From Siphonodentalium dalli (taxonomy: Eukaryota > Mollusca > Scaphopoda > Gadilida > Siphonodentaliidae), in the NCBI GenBank assembly GCA_032622095.1, contig CP136061.1, positions 53,457,762 through 53,521,761 of the forward strand: a stretch of 64,000 bases of DNA. Reading direction: 5' to 3'. The translations under genes and the position numbers were made by a program. Positions within the stretch are counted from its first letter, which is position 1; each line of letters opens with the position of its first letter. A model generated the notes under the pieces. That model saw nothing but the letters and a program-made list of their open reading frames with translations. It was not told the DNA's origin and did not search any database. Shown one piece after another: positions 45,699-56,294 of this stretch.

Positions 45699-46917
45699 TT
45701 TTGAGGCCTGACGGGAAACCTTCCGTGTAATACGATGGTCGATCTTTCTACCACAGGCACCCGGGCACTGTTCTTCAGACGAAGCCAAATATCTCATCAC
45801 TTCCAACAACCACCTTTGATATTTGTTAGCTGCTGTGCGTCATGGCGTGTTGTTTGTTTTTTGTGTCGAGAGAAGATTCATCCTGTCGTTTGTATTGAAT
45901 TGACGCTGAGTGTCAAACGTGTAACCTTTATGCCCCAATGGGCACATTATAAACTAATTATTTGGGAAATATTGAACTGGTATGGGTCTTAAACTGGGTG
46001 ACAACTGAGCACACATCATCTTTAGCATATAACTCGCCGTTTTAATGTTTTAACTTGACGTTGTTGTGCGAGGCGATGTCGCACAATGAAAATGTATGAA
46101 TGGTTTTTTGTTCTTGCATTCCGAACATGCGCGGGTTCGGCACACCGAACCGAAAGCCAATCCATAGAAGATCTTATATAAAACAGTCCTTCTTCGTCTA
46201 ACATAACGGCAAATAAATACCACTTGAATTTATATGTGTTGTCTTGCCATATATACTTTTTTCATTTAACTGAGTTATCCATATCCGCGTTCCAAGTACA
46301 ACTACATGTATCTATCAAACGCGAACTGCAAGTCACTAACTGAAATCAAACCACGAAATCAGTACGTTTTGCCAAATTTACAACTTGGCGTTACAACGGG
46401 AACGTGTTGTTCGCAACCTGCCAATTAAAAAAAAAATAGTATACGCAATGCGCAAAGTCATGGCGTGGGCCAATCTATTATCGCGATGACATTCCAGCTG
46501 ATGCACGCGGAATCGATTTGGCATGACATTCAGCACACCACGACGACTCAAATGGAAGCTAATAACTGACCACAGATGTTAACGAGATTTCCGACCGAAG
46601 GTTTAATTGCAAGTAATGTCCAAGGAATGATCATAGACATTAAGAGTGACCAGTAATGGGGCCGATATTGTGTGAGGGAGTTTAGGGCTTGTTTGCGACT
46701 AAGCTCATTACCATATAATAATCGCGGTCTTCCGCTGGCACTCTGCAATTACCCAAACGTCCGGCGTAGCTTGGAGCCGTTATCAATCCTGATCAACGCG
46801 CCCTGCTATAACTTAAGTCTATGGTGAATTATGTACTGATCCTAAATTTATGGCGTCAATGACATTGATCAGCTAGTCCAGCTATCATTCATTCGTAAAG
46901 TATGTACTGGTGGTGTA
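45699..46917. other. Long stretch without recognised genes
   Basis: Three ORFs of 60-85 codons without motifs. No repeat structure confirmed. Confidence 0.4.
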
Positions 46918-47600
46918 TGTATGACGTCATAAACATGGCTATGCACACTGACGATTTATGCATTACGTCACAATCCTGGTTATGTACTGATGAATTAATT
47001 ATGAAACCATGATCTATGTATATGCCACCACAAAGGAAGAATGTATGCGCACCCGATCCGGCTATAATTATATGACGTATTATGCACTGATTATTTATGT
47101 ATGACGTCACAATCCTGGTCACATCGTCCAGCTATATTTCTATGATGTACTATATACTGGTGACTGGCGACACCACAGTCTGATCACCTGATTCGATTAT
47201 ATTACCATGGTGTAATGTGTACTGGTTTATGTACTTTATGGATGACATCACAATCTTGGCTATCTGATCCGGCTATCATATTGCACTATGTATGATGCAA
47301 TATTATGTACATTTATGTATGACGTCACAATCTTTGTCAAATCATCAATGCAGCTATGTTTGCATGATGTATTATTTATTGATGCTTTTTGCACGTCACA
47401 AGCCTGGTCACATATAGTTCAGCTATAAGTATATGATGCATTGTGTACAAATGATTTATGTATGACGTCACAATCTGTTTCTCAACGTCATTCTATGGTT
47501 TGCATGATGTACATTGTTGTCTATTTGTGCTTTATGCATGACGTCACAAGTCTGGTCCAATAGTTCAGCTATAAGTATATAATGTATACAATAAATAACA
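46918..47600. repeat. 73-bp degenerate tandem array carrying TGACGTCA
   Basis: About nine units of roughly 73 bp with the order TTATGTATGACGTCACAATC, TGGTCA, GTTCAGCTATA, ATGATGTA. Perfect TGACGTCA occurs at 46922, 47102, 47320, 47463 and 47539, with one-mismatch versions at 46963 and 47243. TGACGTCA is the consensus CRE/ATF site. Whether that is functional or simply part of the monomer is unknown. Confidence 0.75.
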
Positions 47601-47687
47601 AACTAATTGTCGAAGCTTTTAATACAGTTGTGGTCAACATAATTAGAGGTTCAAGTCATTAACAGCTCCTTAGTCGACGTATTACCA

Positions 47688-48334
47688 ATTAACTCTCAAA
47701 GTCCACGAACGTTACAGGTAATCCCGCGTCGGGTTACGTCAGATCGACGACATACCTGTACTTATGTATATGCATATATATTAATAACATTAAATGTCTG
47801 TGATAGTGCCGTTATAGCGGGAAATTAATCGAAATGCAACTCAAGAAGGTTGACGGGCTGGACCGCAAGCAATTGTTACTACCAAAGAGGAAACGTGATA
47901 AACAGAATCCGGTTCCATTGGTTATGACTTTCTCGCGAGTTCCCAGAATGTCAATCGGATAGCTGGTAAACACATGCGGGTGTTGTATAACTCAGACAGA
48001 ATTAAAAGTGGTTGATGCCTCACATATGGTAGCCTATAGAAGAGATATGAATATTACAGAAAAACTGGTGTACTCAAAAACCCGACGTATTGCCATAAAA
48101 TAAGTGCGAGACTCTTGTGTCACTTGTGCGCGGTTGACAAATTCTGATGTTTCGAGTTCGCTGTCGTATGTGGCTTGTAATCACGCCGTTTATGTCAGAG
48201 AAACAACGAGGCAGATTGGTGATATATGTTCACGACATTTGGGGATGTCAGACATATACTAGGCACATGTACTTCGCCGCTCTGACGTAACTCAACGCGG
48301 GATTACCTGTAACGTTCTTGGACTTGAGAGTTTA
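47688..48334 (+). mobile_element. Penelope-like element remnant between inverted repeats
   Basis: Flanked by an inverted repeat of about 60 bp: TTAACTCTCAAAGTCC...GAACGTTACAGGTAATCCCG (47691-47730) against its inverse at 48297-48334. Penelope-like elements commonly end in partial inverted copies, so this layout supports the assignment of the coding remnant inside. Confidence 0.6.
47840..48334 (+). pseudogene. Penelope-like C-terminus with GIY-YIG remnant
   Basis: Plus-strand frames give, in order, VDGLDRKQLLLPKRKRD, VPLVMTFS (47912), MVAYRRDMNITEKLVYSKT (48025), CVTCARLTNSDV, CNHAVYVRETTRQIGDICSR (about 48174-48233) and ITCNVLGLESL at the end. This order matches the linker and GIY-YIG endonuclease region of Penelope-like retroelements, where the core reads Y-x-G-E-T. 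Here the G is R, and a spacer with two Cys is deleted. Several stops and frame changes show decay. The RT domain is absent. Identification is from motif order. Confidence 0.6.
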
Positions 48335-48344
48335 GTGGTGCCCA

Positions 48345-48625
48345 TATAAAAATGTACCTGGGTAAATGTTGGTGTTTACCTAGGTATACCCCGGTACATA
48401 TAGGTTTTACCCTGGTTCCACCCAGGTCACACCCAGGTTACACCCAGGTAAATCAGGGATTTATATATATTTACCCAGGTGTTTTCTATATATGTTAGGT
48501 ATAAACCCCAGTTTACCCGGGTTTTTACGGATTTACACCCAGGTATTTACACCAGGTATTTACACCCAGGTATTTACACCAGGGTTTCGCCCAGGTATTT
48601 ACTACAGTGTTCACCCGGATATATA
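48345..48625. repeat. ACCCAGGT minisatellite, short array
   Basis: Begins CCCATATAAAAATGTACCTG and is filled with (T)ACACCCAGGTATTT and related words. The starting 20 bases recur in inverse at the right edge of the 62-kb array (62804-62829). Confidence 0.75.
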
Positions 48626-48657
48626 CACCTGTGGTATTTTGTTAAACTGTATAATCT

Positions 48658-50457
48658 GCATTGAAGTCACCTTATTAACCCTTTCTATATTACAGCACCA
48701 TTGGCGTGTAGTTACCTTATTAACCATTCTATATTAAATCATTAATTGACAGGTAGTTACCTTATTAACCCTTTCTATACTAAGTAACATTGGTGAGTAG
48801 TTACATTATTAACCCTTTCTATATTAAAGCACCATTGATGTGAAGTTACGTTATTAACCCTTTCTTTATTAAAGCATCATTGACGCGTAGTTACTTTATT
48901 AACCCTTTCTATATTAAAATATCATTGATGTGTAGTTACAATGTTAACCCTTTCTATAGTATAGCATCATTGACGGGTAGTTGGCTCCTTAACTCTGTAT
49001 ATACCAAAGTATCATTGTCGTATATAGTTACCTTATTAACCCTTTCTATACTAAGTACCGTTGGCGTGTAGTTACCTTATTAACCCTTTCTATATTAAAG
49101 CATTACTTGACAGGTAGTTACCTTATTAACCCTTTCTATACTAAGTATCATTGGTGAGTAGTTGCATTATTAACCCTTTCTATATTAAAGCGCCATTGGC
49201 GGGTAGTTACCTTATTAACCATTTATGTATTAAAGCATCATTGACGTGTAGTTACCTTATTATAACCCTCTCTATATTAAAGCATCATTATTGCTGGGTA
49301 GTTTTCTTATTAACCCGTTCTATACTAAGTATCATTGGTGAGTAGTTACAGTATTAACCCTTTCTATATTAAAGCATCATTGACGTGAAGTTACCTTATT
49401 AACCATTTCTGTATTAAAGCAGCATTGACATGTAGTTACCTTATTAGCCCTTTCTTTATTAAAATATCATTGACGTGTAGTTACCATGTTAACCCTTTCT
49501 ATATTAAAGCATCGTTGACGGGTAGTTGCCTAATTAACCCTCTATATACTAAAGTATCATTGTCGTGTAGTTACCTTACCAACCCTTTCTATACTAAGTA
49601 TCATTGGCGTGTAGTTACCTTATTAACCTTTTCTATATTAAAGCATTAATTGACAGGTAGTTACATTAAACAACCCTTTCTATACTAAGTATCATTGGTG
49701 AGTAGTTACATTATAAACCATTTCTATATTAAAGCGCCATTGACGGGTAATTACCTTATTAACCATTTTTGTATCAAAGCATCATTGACGTGCAGTTACC
49801 ATATTATAACACTTTCTATATTAAAGCATCATTGACTGATAGTTACCATATTAACCCTTTCTATATTAAAGCACCATTGGCGTGTAATTACCTTATTAAC
49901 CCTTTCTACGTTGAAGCAATAATTGACAGGCAGTTACCTTATTAACCCTTTTTATAATGAGTATCATTGGTGATTAGTTACATTATTAACCCTTTCTACA
50001 ATAAAGCATCATTGACATGTAGTTATCATAGTAGCCAGTTCTATATTAAAGCACCATTGGCATGTAATTACCATATTAACCCTTTTTATATTAAAACATC
50101 ATTGACGTGTAGTTACCCTATTAGCCCTTTCTATATTTAAGCATCATTGACGTGTAGAACTTTATCTTATTAACCCTTTCTTTATTAAAGCATCATTGAC
50201 ATGTAGTTACCTTAGTAACCATTTCTACACTAAAGCATTATTGACGGGTAGTTACCTTATTAACCCTTTCTATATTAAAGCATCATTGACAAGAAGTTAA
50301 ATTATTAACCATCTATAATAAGTATCATTGCCGTGTAGTTAGTTACCTTATAAAACCTTTCTATATTAAGACGTCGATCATTGACGGGTAGTTGTTACCT
50401 TATTAATCATTTATGTATTCAAGCATCATTGACGAGTAGTTACCTTATTACTTGAAG
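48658..50457. repeat. 45-bp satellite, about 40 units
   Basis: Monomer built of GTTACCTTATTAACCCTTTC, TATATTAAAGCATCATTGAC and GTGTA, period 45 bp. Variant monomers recur in a fixed order: TTGACAGGTA, then CTAAGTA(T/A)CATTGGTGAG, then GC(A/G)CCATTG. This trio starts near 48740, 49105, 49645 and 49920, indicating a higher-order repeat. Every unit carries TTAACCC or a close variant. ORFs of 60-75 codons repeat a 15-residue pattern because 45 is a multiple of three; they are not genes. Confidence 0.9.
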
Positions 50458-51169
50458 TTTATTATGACAGTATGACAATACACTACCCCGGACAAATAAA
50501 GCAATATCATACTTTATCTAACAGCCTAGCTATAATTAGTGAACATTAAACTGGCAAACAGACAATTTTCAGGGCCATTATTTATTATTAAAGGGATACA
50601 AAATAAAGAGATTTCTATTATCAGTAAGAATTATTCTCTAAGTGATACTTATTATTTCAAATAAATGATTGCATATACTATAGTAGACCATATACCAACA
50701 GGAAAATATTAGTGAATACAATTATTGTGTTTCAAAATTCGTTTCGTTTCGTTTCTGCAGCCAAATTACAATCTTAACTTTTAGTTATCGTTCTTCAAAA
50801 TGAAGCGCGGATAATTCCTTGTGGTTTTTTGAGTTAATTTTGTCGCGAATCAACGCGGATTGACAGAAGGAAATGGTGTATTGGCTACAAACGGATAAAC
50901 TGTGGACTTATATATAAGATTCGCCGATTTCTCCCCATGGATGTGCGCAAATATCGAAAAAGACTGAATTTCATGTGACAAAAAATATTTCAATTCCCGG
51001 AACAGTAAGAATTAAGCTACGATAACGAAACGGATCAACTATAGTATTGAACAGTACCTCAGCTACCTGGCCATAACCAGAATATTGTCTCAAAATTGAA
51101 TTTGTGGTACCGGTACAATCATGATGTAGTGCCAGTGTCCTGCTCATAATGCACCTGTCCAGAAGAAGA
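50458..51169. other. No feature recognised
   Basis: AT-rich; TTTCGTTTCGTTTC simple repeat at about 50744. No gene seen. Confidence 0.4.
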
Positions 51170-51770
51170 AGAATTGAGAAGTTTGAAGATCATGGACTAC
51201 GCAGACACCATCTGGGACCCCTACCAACAAAATCACATCGACAAGCTGGAAAGAATCCAGCGTAGAGCAGCCCGTTTCATTAAAAGAGACTATAAGAGCA
51301 AAGAAGATGGATATATGACCAAGATCCTCTACGAGCTAGATTTACCAACATTGCAGAAACGGCGGAAAATAAATCGGCTGGGATTCATGAGTAAGGTGGT
51401 GGGCGGATTGGTCCCGGCTATACCACCTAATCAATACTTTACACCCGAAACAAGGCGTCTTAGATCGCAGAGCAAAGTTCTGACAGGCTACGTCACCAGC
51501 CAAATTCCTCGGCACCTAATTTAAAGGAACAACAGTCAGTGCTACGAGGCTATACCATACGTGTCAGCTCAGTTCGCTAATTCCACATTTGTTCGAACTA
51601 TATGCGACTGGAATCAGCTGGAGGAATCCTTAATCCTACAACAACAGCCTGTGGATTCCTTCAAGAGTGCGCTGAAGGAAAAGATCTGAGACTCTCTCGC
51701 CCGCTGCGAAATTACCATAATTGGGATCTGCAGCGTAACCATTCAGATTCAGATTGATCCACGATAGTAA
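51170..51770 (+). mobile_element. 5'-truncated LINE 3' end
   Basis: Contains the polymerase C-terminus (51174-51689) followed by about 70 bp of 3' sequence ending ATTCAGATTCAGATTG, a short tandem tail of the kind that terminates CR1/L2-like elements instead of poly-A. No target duplication was identified. Confidence 0.7.
51174..51689 (+). pseudogene. LINE reverse transcriptase C-terminus, one in-frame stop
   Basis: MDYADTIWDPYQQNHIDKLE, RIQRRAARFIKRDY and LPTLQKRRKINRLGFMSKV are the conserved segment after the catalytic palm of CR1/Jockey-like polymerases. The frame has a TAA at 51522-51524, then continues unbroken for 54 codons (including FANSTFVRTICDWNQLE and VDSFKSALKEK) to TGA at 51687-51689. 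Only one disabling change is seen over 171 codons, so the copy is younger than those at 4.7 and 43.6 kb. It lacks the CxC...H...C tail of those copies, so it belongs to a different lineage. Confidence 0.85.
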
Positions 51771-51942
51771 GGGGTCAGTACATGTAGTAAGTACTGATAG
51801 TGATAAGCCTGTTGTACAATAATACTACTTTTGCTGTTTTACTGGTCTTAACTGAGTACTGTGTCAATGTGACATTGTTAATTCAGTTCCACTCTAATGT
51901 ACATTAACTGGCAATGATGCATCTGACGCTATTAAAGGCACC

Positions 51943-52147
51943 GGTAATCCCTAAATACCAGGAGGACGCGGCGTAGAAACTTGGTACAACAGTTGTTACA
52001 CGACAAAGAAAATTATCAACAAGCTTAGTGAGCGTCATCATCAAAATTGCAAATTAAAACACGGCAATGGTAAATTGGTAATCCCTACATACCAGGAGGA
52101 CAAGGCATTGAAACTTGGGACAACAGTTGTTACACGGCAAAGAAATT
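51943..52147. repeat. 135-bp tandem duplication
   Basis: GGTAATCCCTA(A/C)ATACCAGG and ACAACAGTTGTTACACG(A/G)C occur at 51943-52010 and 52078-52145. Confidence 0.7.
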
Positions 52148-52451
52148 TAAAACACACTGCAGATGAATGTTTATACATGTACTGTGCAGTCGAGATCACC
52201 TGGACTACAAATATTTAAGGATTATACTATTTGATGAGTAGATGCGTGACTGATAAAAGAATTAGAGACTCCATATTTACTCGGAAGATAACAGTATACG
52301 ATGCCATACAGTTGTTCCATAACACCTCAACCTTTGGTGGATATTAACAGTAAAACTAATGAAAATGATGAAAGCCAGACTCAACATCAAGACAACATGT
52401 GCATGCATAAGTGACGGTTCAATGATTTTGACTCCATCAGATGATATTTAA
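52148..52451. other. No feature recognised
   Basis: No gene or repeat supported. Confidence 0.4.
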
Positions 52452-52734
52452 GCGACACCAATTTTTAAGTCTGGTTTACGATGTGGGGAGAAAAAAATTG
52501 TGAAAAAATGTTTTTGAATGAAATTCTGTTCAAACCAAACAAGACATATCTTGTCATGAAATACATGAAAATATGGATCTGTAAATGATCATAAGCAGAA
52601 CCGGATGCGACAGCACATGAAAATCAGTACGCGTATAAAATATTTTGGGACAAAAAAAGTTATATTTTTTTTCATGAAATGGAAACAAAGTTGTAGGAGG
52701 TGTTCGTAAACCAGACTTAAAAATTGGTGTCGCC
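52452..52734. mobile_element. Harbinger-like MITE, copy 1
   Basis: 283 bp. Left end GCGACACCAATTTTTAAGTC, right end its inverse, GACTTAAAAATTGGTGTCGCC. The second copy at 60079-60462 is in opposite orientation. See that entry for the target-site evidence. Here the flanks are TAA and TTA, and one terminal G is missing. Confidence 0.75.
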
Positions 52735-52909
52735 TTAGGCTCATGTTAACACAGGATCACATATTCTCAAAATAATTGTCTCCCTCAACCATACTAGTAT
52801 TTATATTTGATAGAACCTCAGTGAGACCATGTTGAAAATTACCATCAATGCAGTTCCAGTGTTGACGCAACGCGGTCATGTTACTTCAAACCAGTTGCAA
52901 TGTTCCTTA

Positions 52910-53602
52910 GGCCAAAGAAAAAAGATACTATGTTTCCGTACATCGACCGACCCTAAAAATAACCCGCCTACCCTAAACTTTTTATTGATATTTTGAGAAA
53001 AAGTCAAAATTTTCGCAATTTTAATTTCCTGAGAGTGGATCTCCTGCCTGCTTTATGTCTTGTTTGGGACTTATGGAACACTATCAACAGACATGGTGGG
53101 TGTGTATCTGTATATATACATGTAAAGTGGTTATCACTGCATATATTAGGGGTATACATGTAGCTACTGTTCCAAAAACCAGGCATGCTCGGTGGGTGTA
53201 CTGGCTACCCCCAGACAATGGGATGTAATCGTCACAATACATGTACGGTATAATGGCGGTATTATTGGTAAAATTCTTATAAAAAGTTAGTGACATCAAT
53301 TTTGTACCAAGTTTATAGCCAAATTTATGAAAATGTGGTTTTAGATATAATAAAAAACATACGTAAGCATGAAGTAAGTTTGATTTTTTATCAATCTTAA
53401 TGTATATTTCCACTGTGTTGATCAAGTAATACTTTCCCCATGGCACGGGTTGGCATTTTATGTCACTTTGGTCGAGGTAGTTCAATATTTCTGCAGCTGG
53501 ATAAAAAATATCAAAATAAAATAAAATAAAAAAAATTCCCTACCTACCTACCCTAAATTTTTCGCTATGTTACCGGAAACATATAATCTTTTTTCTTTGG
53601 CC
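52910..53602. mobile_element. 693-bp TIR element, 'GGCCAAAGAAAAAAGAT' ends
   Basis: GGCCAAAGAAAAAAGAT (52910-52926) and its exact inverse at the right end (to 53602), continuing with ATGTTTCCG / CGGAAACAT. Both ends face CTACC(T)ACCCTAAA words at about 52970 and 53560. The flanks TTA / TTT are compatible with a Harbinger-type target. A 133-codon minus-strand ORF (53084-53485) inside has no recognised motif. Confidence 0.7.
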
Positions 53603-53642
53603 TTTAGCATGGTAATTCGTGAAAATAAATGTCAATGCAACT

Positions 53643-54586
53643 TACTCTCAGGCTCCAAATAAAAGTGCAGGCCCAAATAATAGTGCGGGGGGGGGAAATT
53701 CCATTGAAAGTTAATAAAAGTACAGACCCAAATAATAGTGCAGGGGGAACTCTGAGCAAAACATCAACTGTGGTTAACCAAATAATTTGTATAGCAGGTT
53801 CAAGTATACGAGTCAACATGTAGTACAGGTACATGTATGTATCATGTGGTGTTTTTTTGGTTTGCCACATACTTGAATATGTACTCTTGAGTGCCTAATG
53901 TACGATTATTAAAATCGAGGTAAAATTCCCACCTGTACGATCGTTATTTGGTCCTGTACGTTTATTAAATTAACCAAAAGAAATAATTCACCAATCTTAA
54001 ATTGTGTTATTCATATAAGAAATGAACGGCGGTTTCAATGCGGTCATGGGGTTTTGACCGCGAGAAAAAATCAGCAAACTTCAGGGTTCATGCAGAGTTT
54101 GCTGATTTTTTTAACGCGGTCAAAACCCATGACCACGTTGAATCCGCTGTTTATTATTTATATTTTATATATACTTAAATTCATTATGAACTAGGATTGT
54201 ATGTCTTTCCCATTATTTATTCATCTATTTAAACAAATGCATGGAGTTCAGTTCAGACAGTTCGAATCCTTGTTTTTTGGAAAACCAAACATTTTGAGAA
54301 TCCGTTCATGGAGAACGGAAGAAACGCAATTTCACAGTAAAGTATACACATATGACAAAATGTCTTGTTTAGCTAGTAACTAATGTAGACGTGTTGATCA
54401 TTTTTACATCTGAATCATATAGAAATCTTGAATTTGTGCTGATTTAAATTTTCATAGCTTCAAAATATTAATAAACGTGCAGACCCAAATAAGCACTGTG
54501 CAGGGGGGGGGGGGGGGATTTCCCAAGAAAAATAATAAACGTGGATGCAGCTGGTGCATGCATGTTTATTTGGAGCCCAAGAGTAA
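53643..54586. mobile_element. 944-bp TIR composite, 'GGCTCCAAATAAA' ends
   Basis: TTACTCTCAGGCTCCAAATA (53643-53662) matches the inverse of TATTTGGAGCCCAAGAGTAA (54567-54586) with two mismatches. AATAA(A/C)(A/G)TGCAGACCCAAATAA repeats and poly-G runs lie just inside both ends. The 54014-54398 dispersed repeat occupies the middle. Confidence 0.65.
54014..54398 (+). repeat. Dispersed repeat, copy 2
   Basis: Collinear with 24529-24945 (see there). The leading hairpin is GGTTTCAATGCGGTCATGGG against CCCATGACCACGTTGAATCC. A TTCGAATCC word near 54260 resembles a Pol III B box, but I see no matching A box. Confidence 0.7.
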
Positions 54587-56077
54587 AGAGGTGGAGGTGA
54601 ATGTTACATGTAAGTTGTTATTAACGAAATTGAACGATGCCTTTAAAGACATATTGTGTACTTATTCGGGTGCGTGAAACTGATAAGTTAGCATTAATGT
54701 GCTATGCCAACTGGAGGGATGTAGCATTCTACTAACATAACCGAAACTTCAAGCAAATCAACCGTACCGCTCCATAGAAAACATTGTCAGAACTACGCTA
54801 AATTGTAAATATTTACTACTCGATTCGGGACGCATCTATCGGCGATAAACTAACGAAAATGATTTCGTCGTCGACAGTCACTGCATTTAATTAATATATA
54901 AGAATGACGATATGTGTTGTCAATATACATATAATATTTGTAAACATAACTACTTTGAACAAGATTGTTCTCCATTTCTATTTGATCACCCTACCGGAGT
55001 GTTTCATATCACTTTAATAGGTTCCACCAGCAATAAGTCGCGACTTCTTTATATTGGCCTGACAGATTGGTTTTTGTTGGCGTCATGCCTGTCGACCATT
55101 ATGATGGCCACATATATTGTCATATAACAGCGATTTACGATCTGTCTTGTTGGCTCATAATATAAATTAAGAAAGTGGCCTTGTGTTCGTTCCTTGCGTA
55201 AAAAGATATTTTTTAGTACAAACGTCCTCATTGATTGTGTCCCTCGACTCCTTGTGTAATTGGTCAAGTAACTTACATGTATGTACATGTACAGACCACT
55301 CACAAATTTCTTAGAAAAGCGACCACATGTTCGAATCTACTTTGCAATTTTGGAGCAACGCATTTGTAAATGCGTTCATATTTTAACACATTTACCTTGA
55401 TTTATTCACAAACAAATCTCTTGATGCAGGTCATAAAATCCATCAGATTTTTTGCAATAATCAAAATGTTAGTGTTTGACTTTCTACAGGGAATCAAGAC
55501 TTTTCACTAGAATCAAAATGAGAATCATGATTCTCAGATTCTGATTATAAAACAATTAATGTCAACAGTGTTTATTTATGTTTATTCCATTTTGAATGGT
55601 AAACTACATCATGAATGTCCGATTCCGAACATATACATGTACACCAGGAGTGGGAAAATAACACAGAATTATTCAGATGTGAATTGAAATTAAACAAAAT
55701 TATAACTAAAATTGCAAAATACACTATCGTATCGTTATTTGGGTGTTCATACTAGTATACTTTTTCGGCGCAATGATCGGTAATTTCAATGCGACTGCGA
55801 TTATTCCCAATGCAGTGCATTTAATTTAAATTGCATTTAATTTAAATGCTGTCATTAAGGCATTTACAAAGTGGCGTGACACAATGCACCCTCAATGCAT
55901 TTTAAATGCAACAACCGCATTTCATTGATCCACGTTGTAAAGGACATTTATTTTTATAATACATGTATGTACGTGTATATAACCACAAGAATAAAGAACA
56001 AATCAACTGTTTTTATTACTTTGTAAACCTCTGATGTTTCCCATACAGTATACATTTGTATATTATAAACCATGTTA
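54587..56077. other. No gene seen; small palindromes
   Basis: AT-rich. Contains GAGAATCATGATTCTC (55529-55544) and clustered AATGCATTTAA words at 55805-55915. ORFs of 71 and 84 codons have no motif. Confidence 0.4.
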
Positions 56078-56294
56078 CAGTAATTCTAGAGCTAATTAAT
56101 CGACTCCTTAACTACAGCAGAATTATGGGTAACTTTTCAGGATTTAGTCCGAAATATGGCTTGTTGCCATTCATCGGAAAGCTCTCACCGAGAGCTTTCC
56201 GATGAATGGCATCAACCCATATTTCCGACTAAATCCTGAAAAGTTACCCATAATTCTGCTGTAGTTAAGGAGTCGATTAATTAGACCATTACTG
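56078..56294. mobile_element. TA-flanked hairpin MITE, copy 2 (complete)
   Basis: 217 bp with TA on both sides (56076-56077, 56295-56296). Arms start CAGTAATTCTAGAGCTAATT and CAGTAATGGTCTAATTAATC (inverse strand) and pair through to GAGAGCTTTCCGATGAATGG at the centre. The most complete family member here; nearly all of it folds back. Confidence 0.85.

Noticed and set aside
48880-49649. Series of 63-74 codon ORFs with internal repeats
   Set aside because: 45-bp satellite read in frame; no start or stop context.
48658-50457. CRISPR array
   Set aside because: Units are contiguous 45-bp monomers without unique spacers, in eukaryotic DNA with no cas genes.
53084-53485. 133-codon minus-strand ORF
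   Set aside because: Inside a non-autonomous TIR element, with low-complexity composition and no motif.
54240-54290. tRNA-like Pol III promoter (TTCGAATCC word)
   Set aside because: No A box at the right distance and no tRNA fold; the sister copy at 24.8 kb has a changed word.
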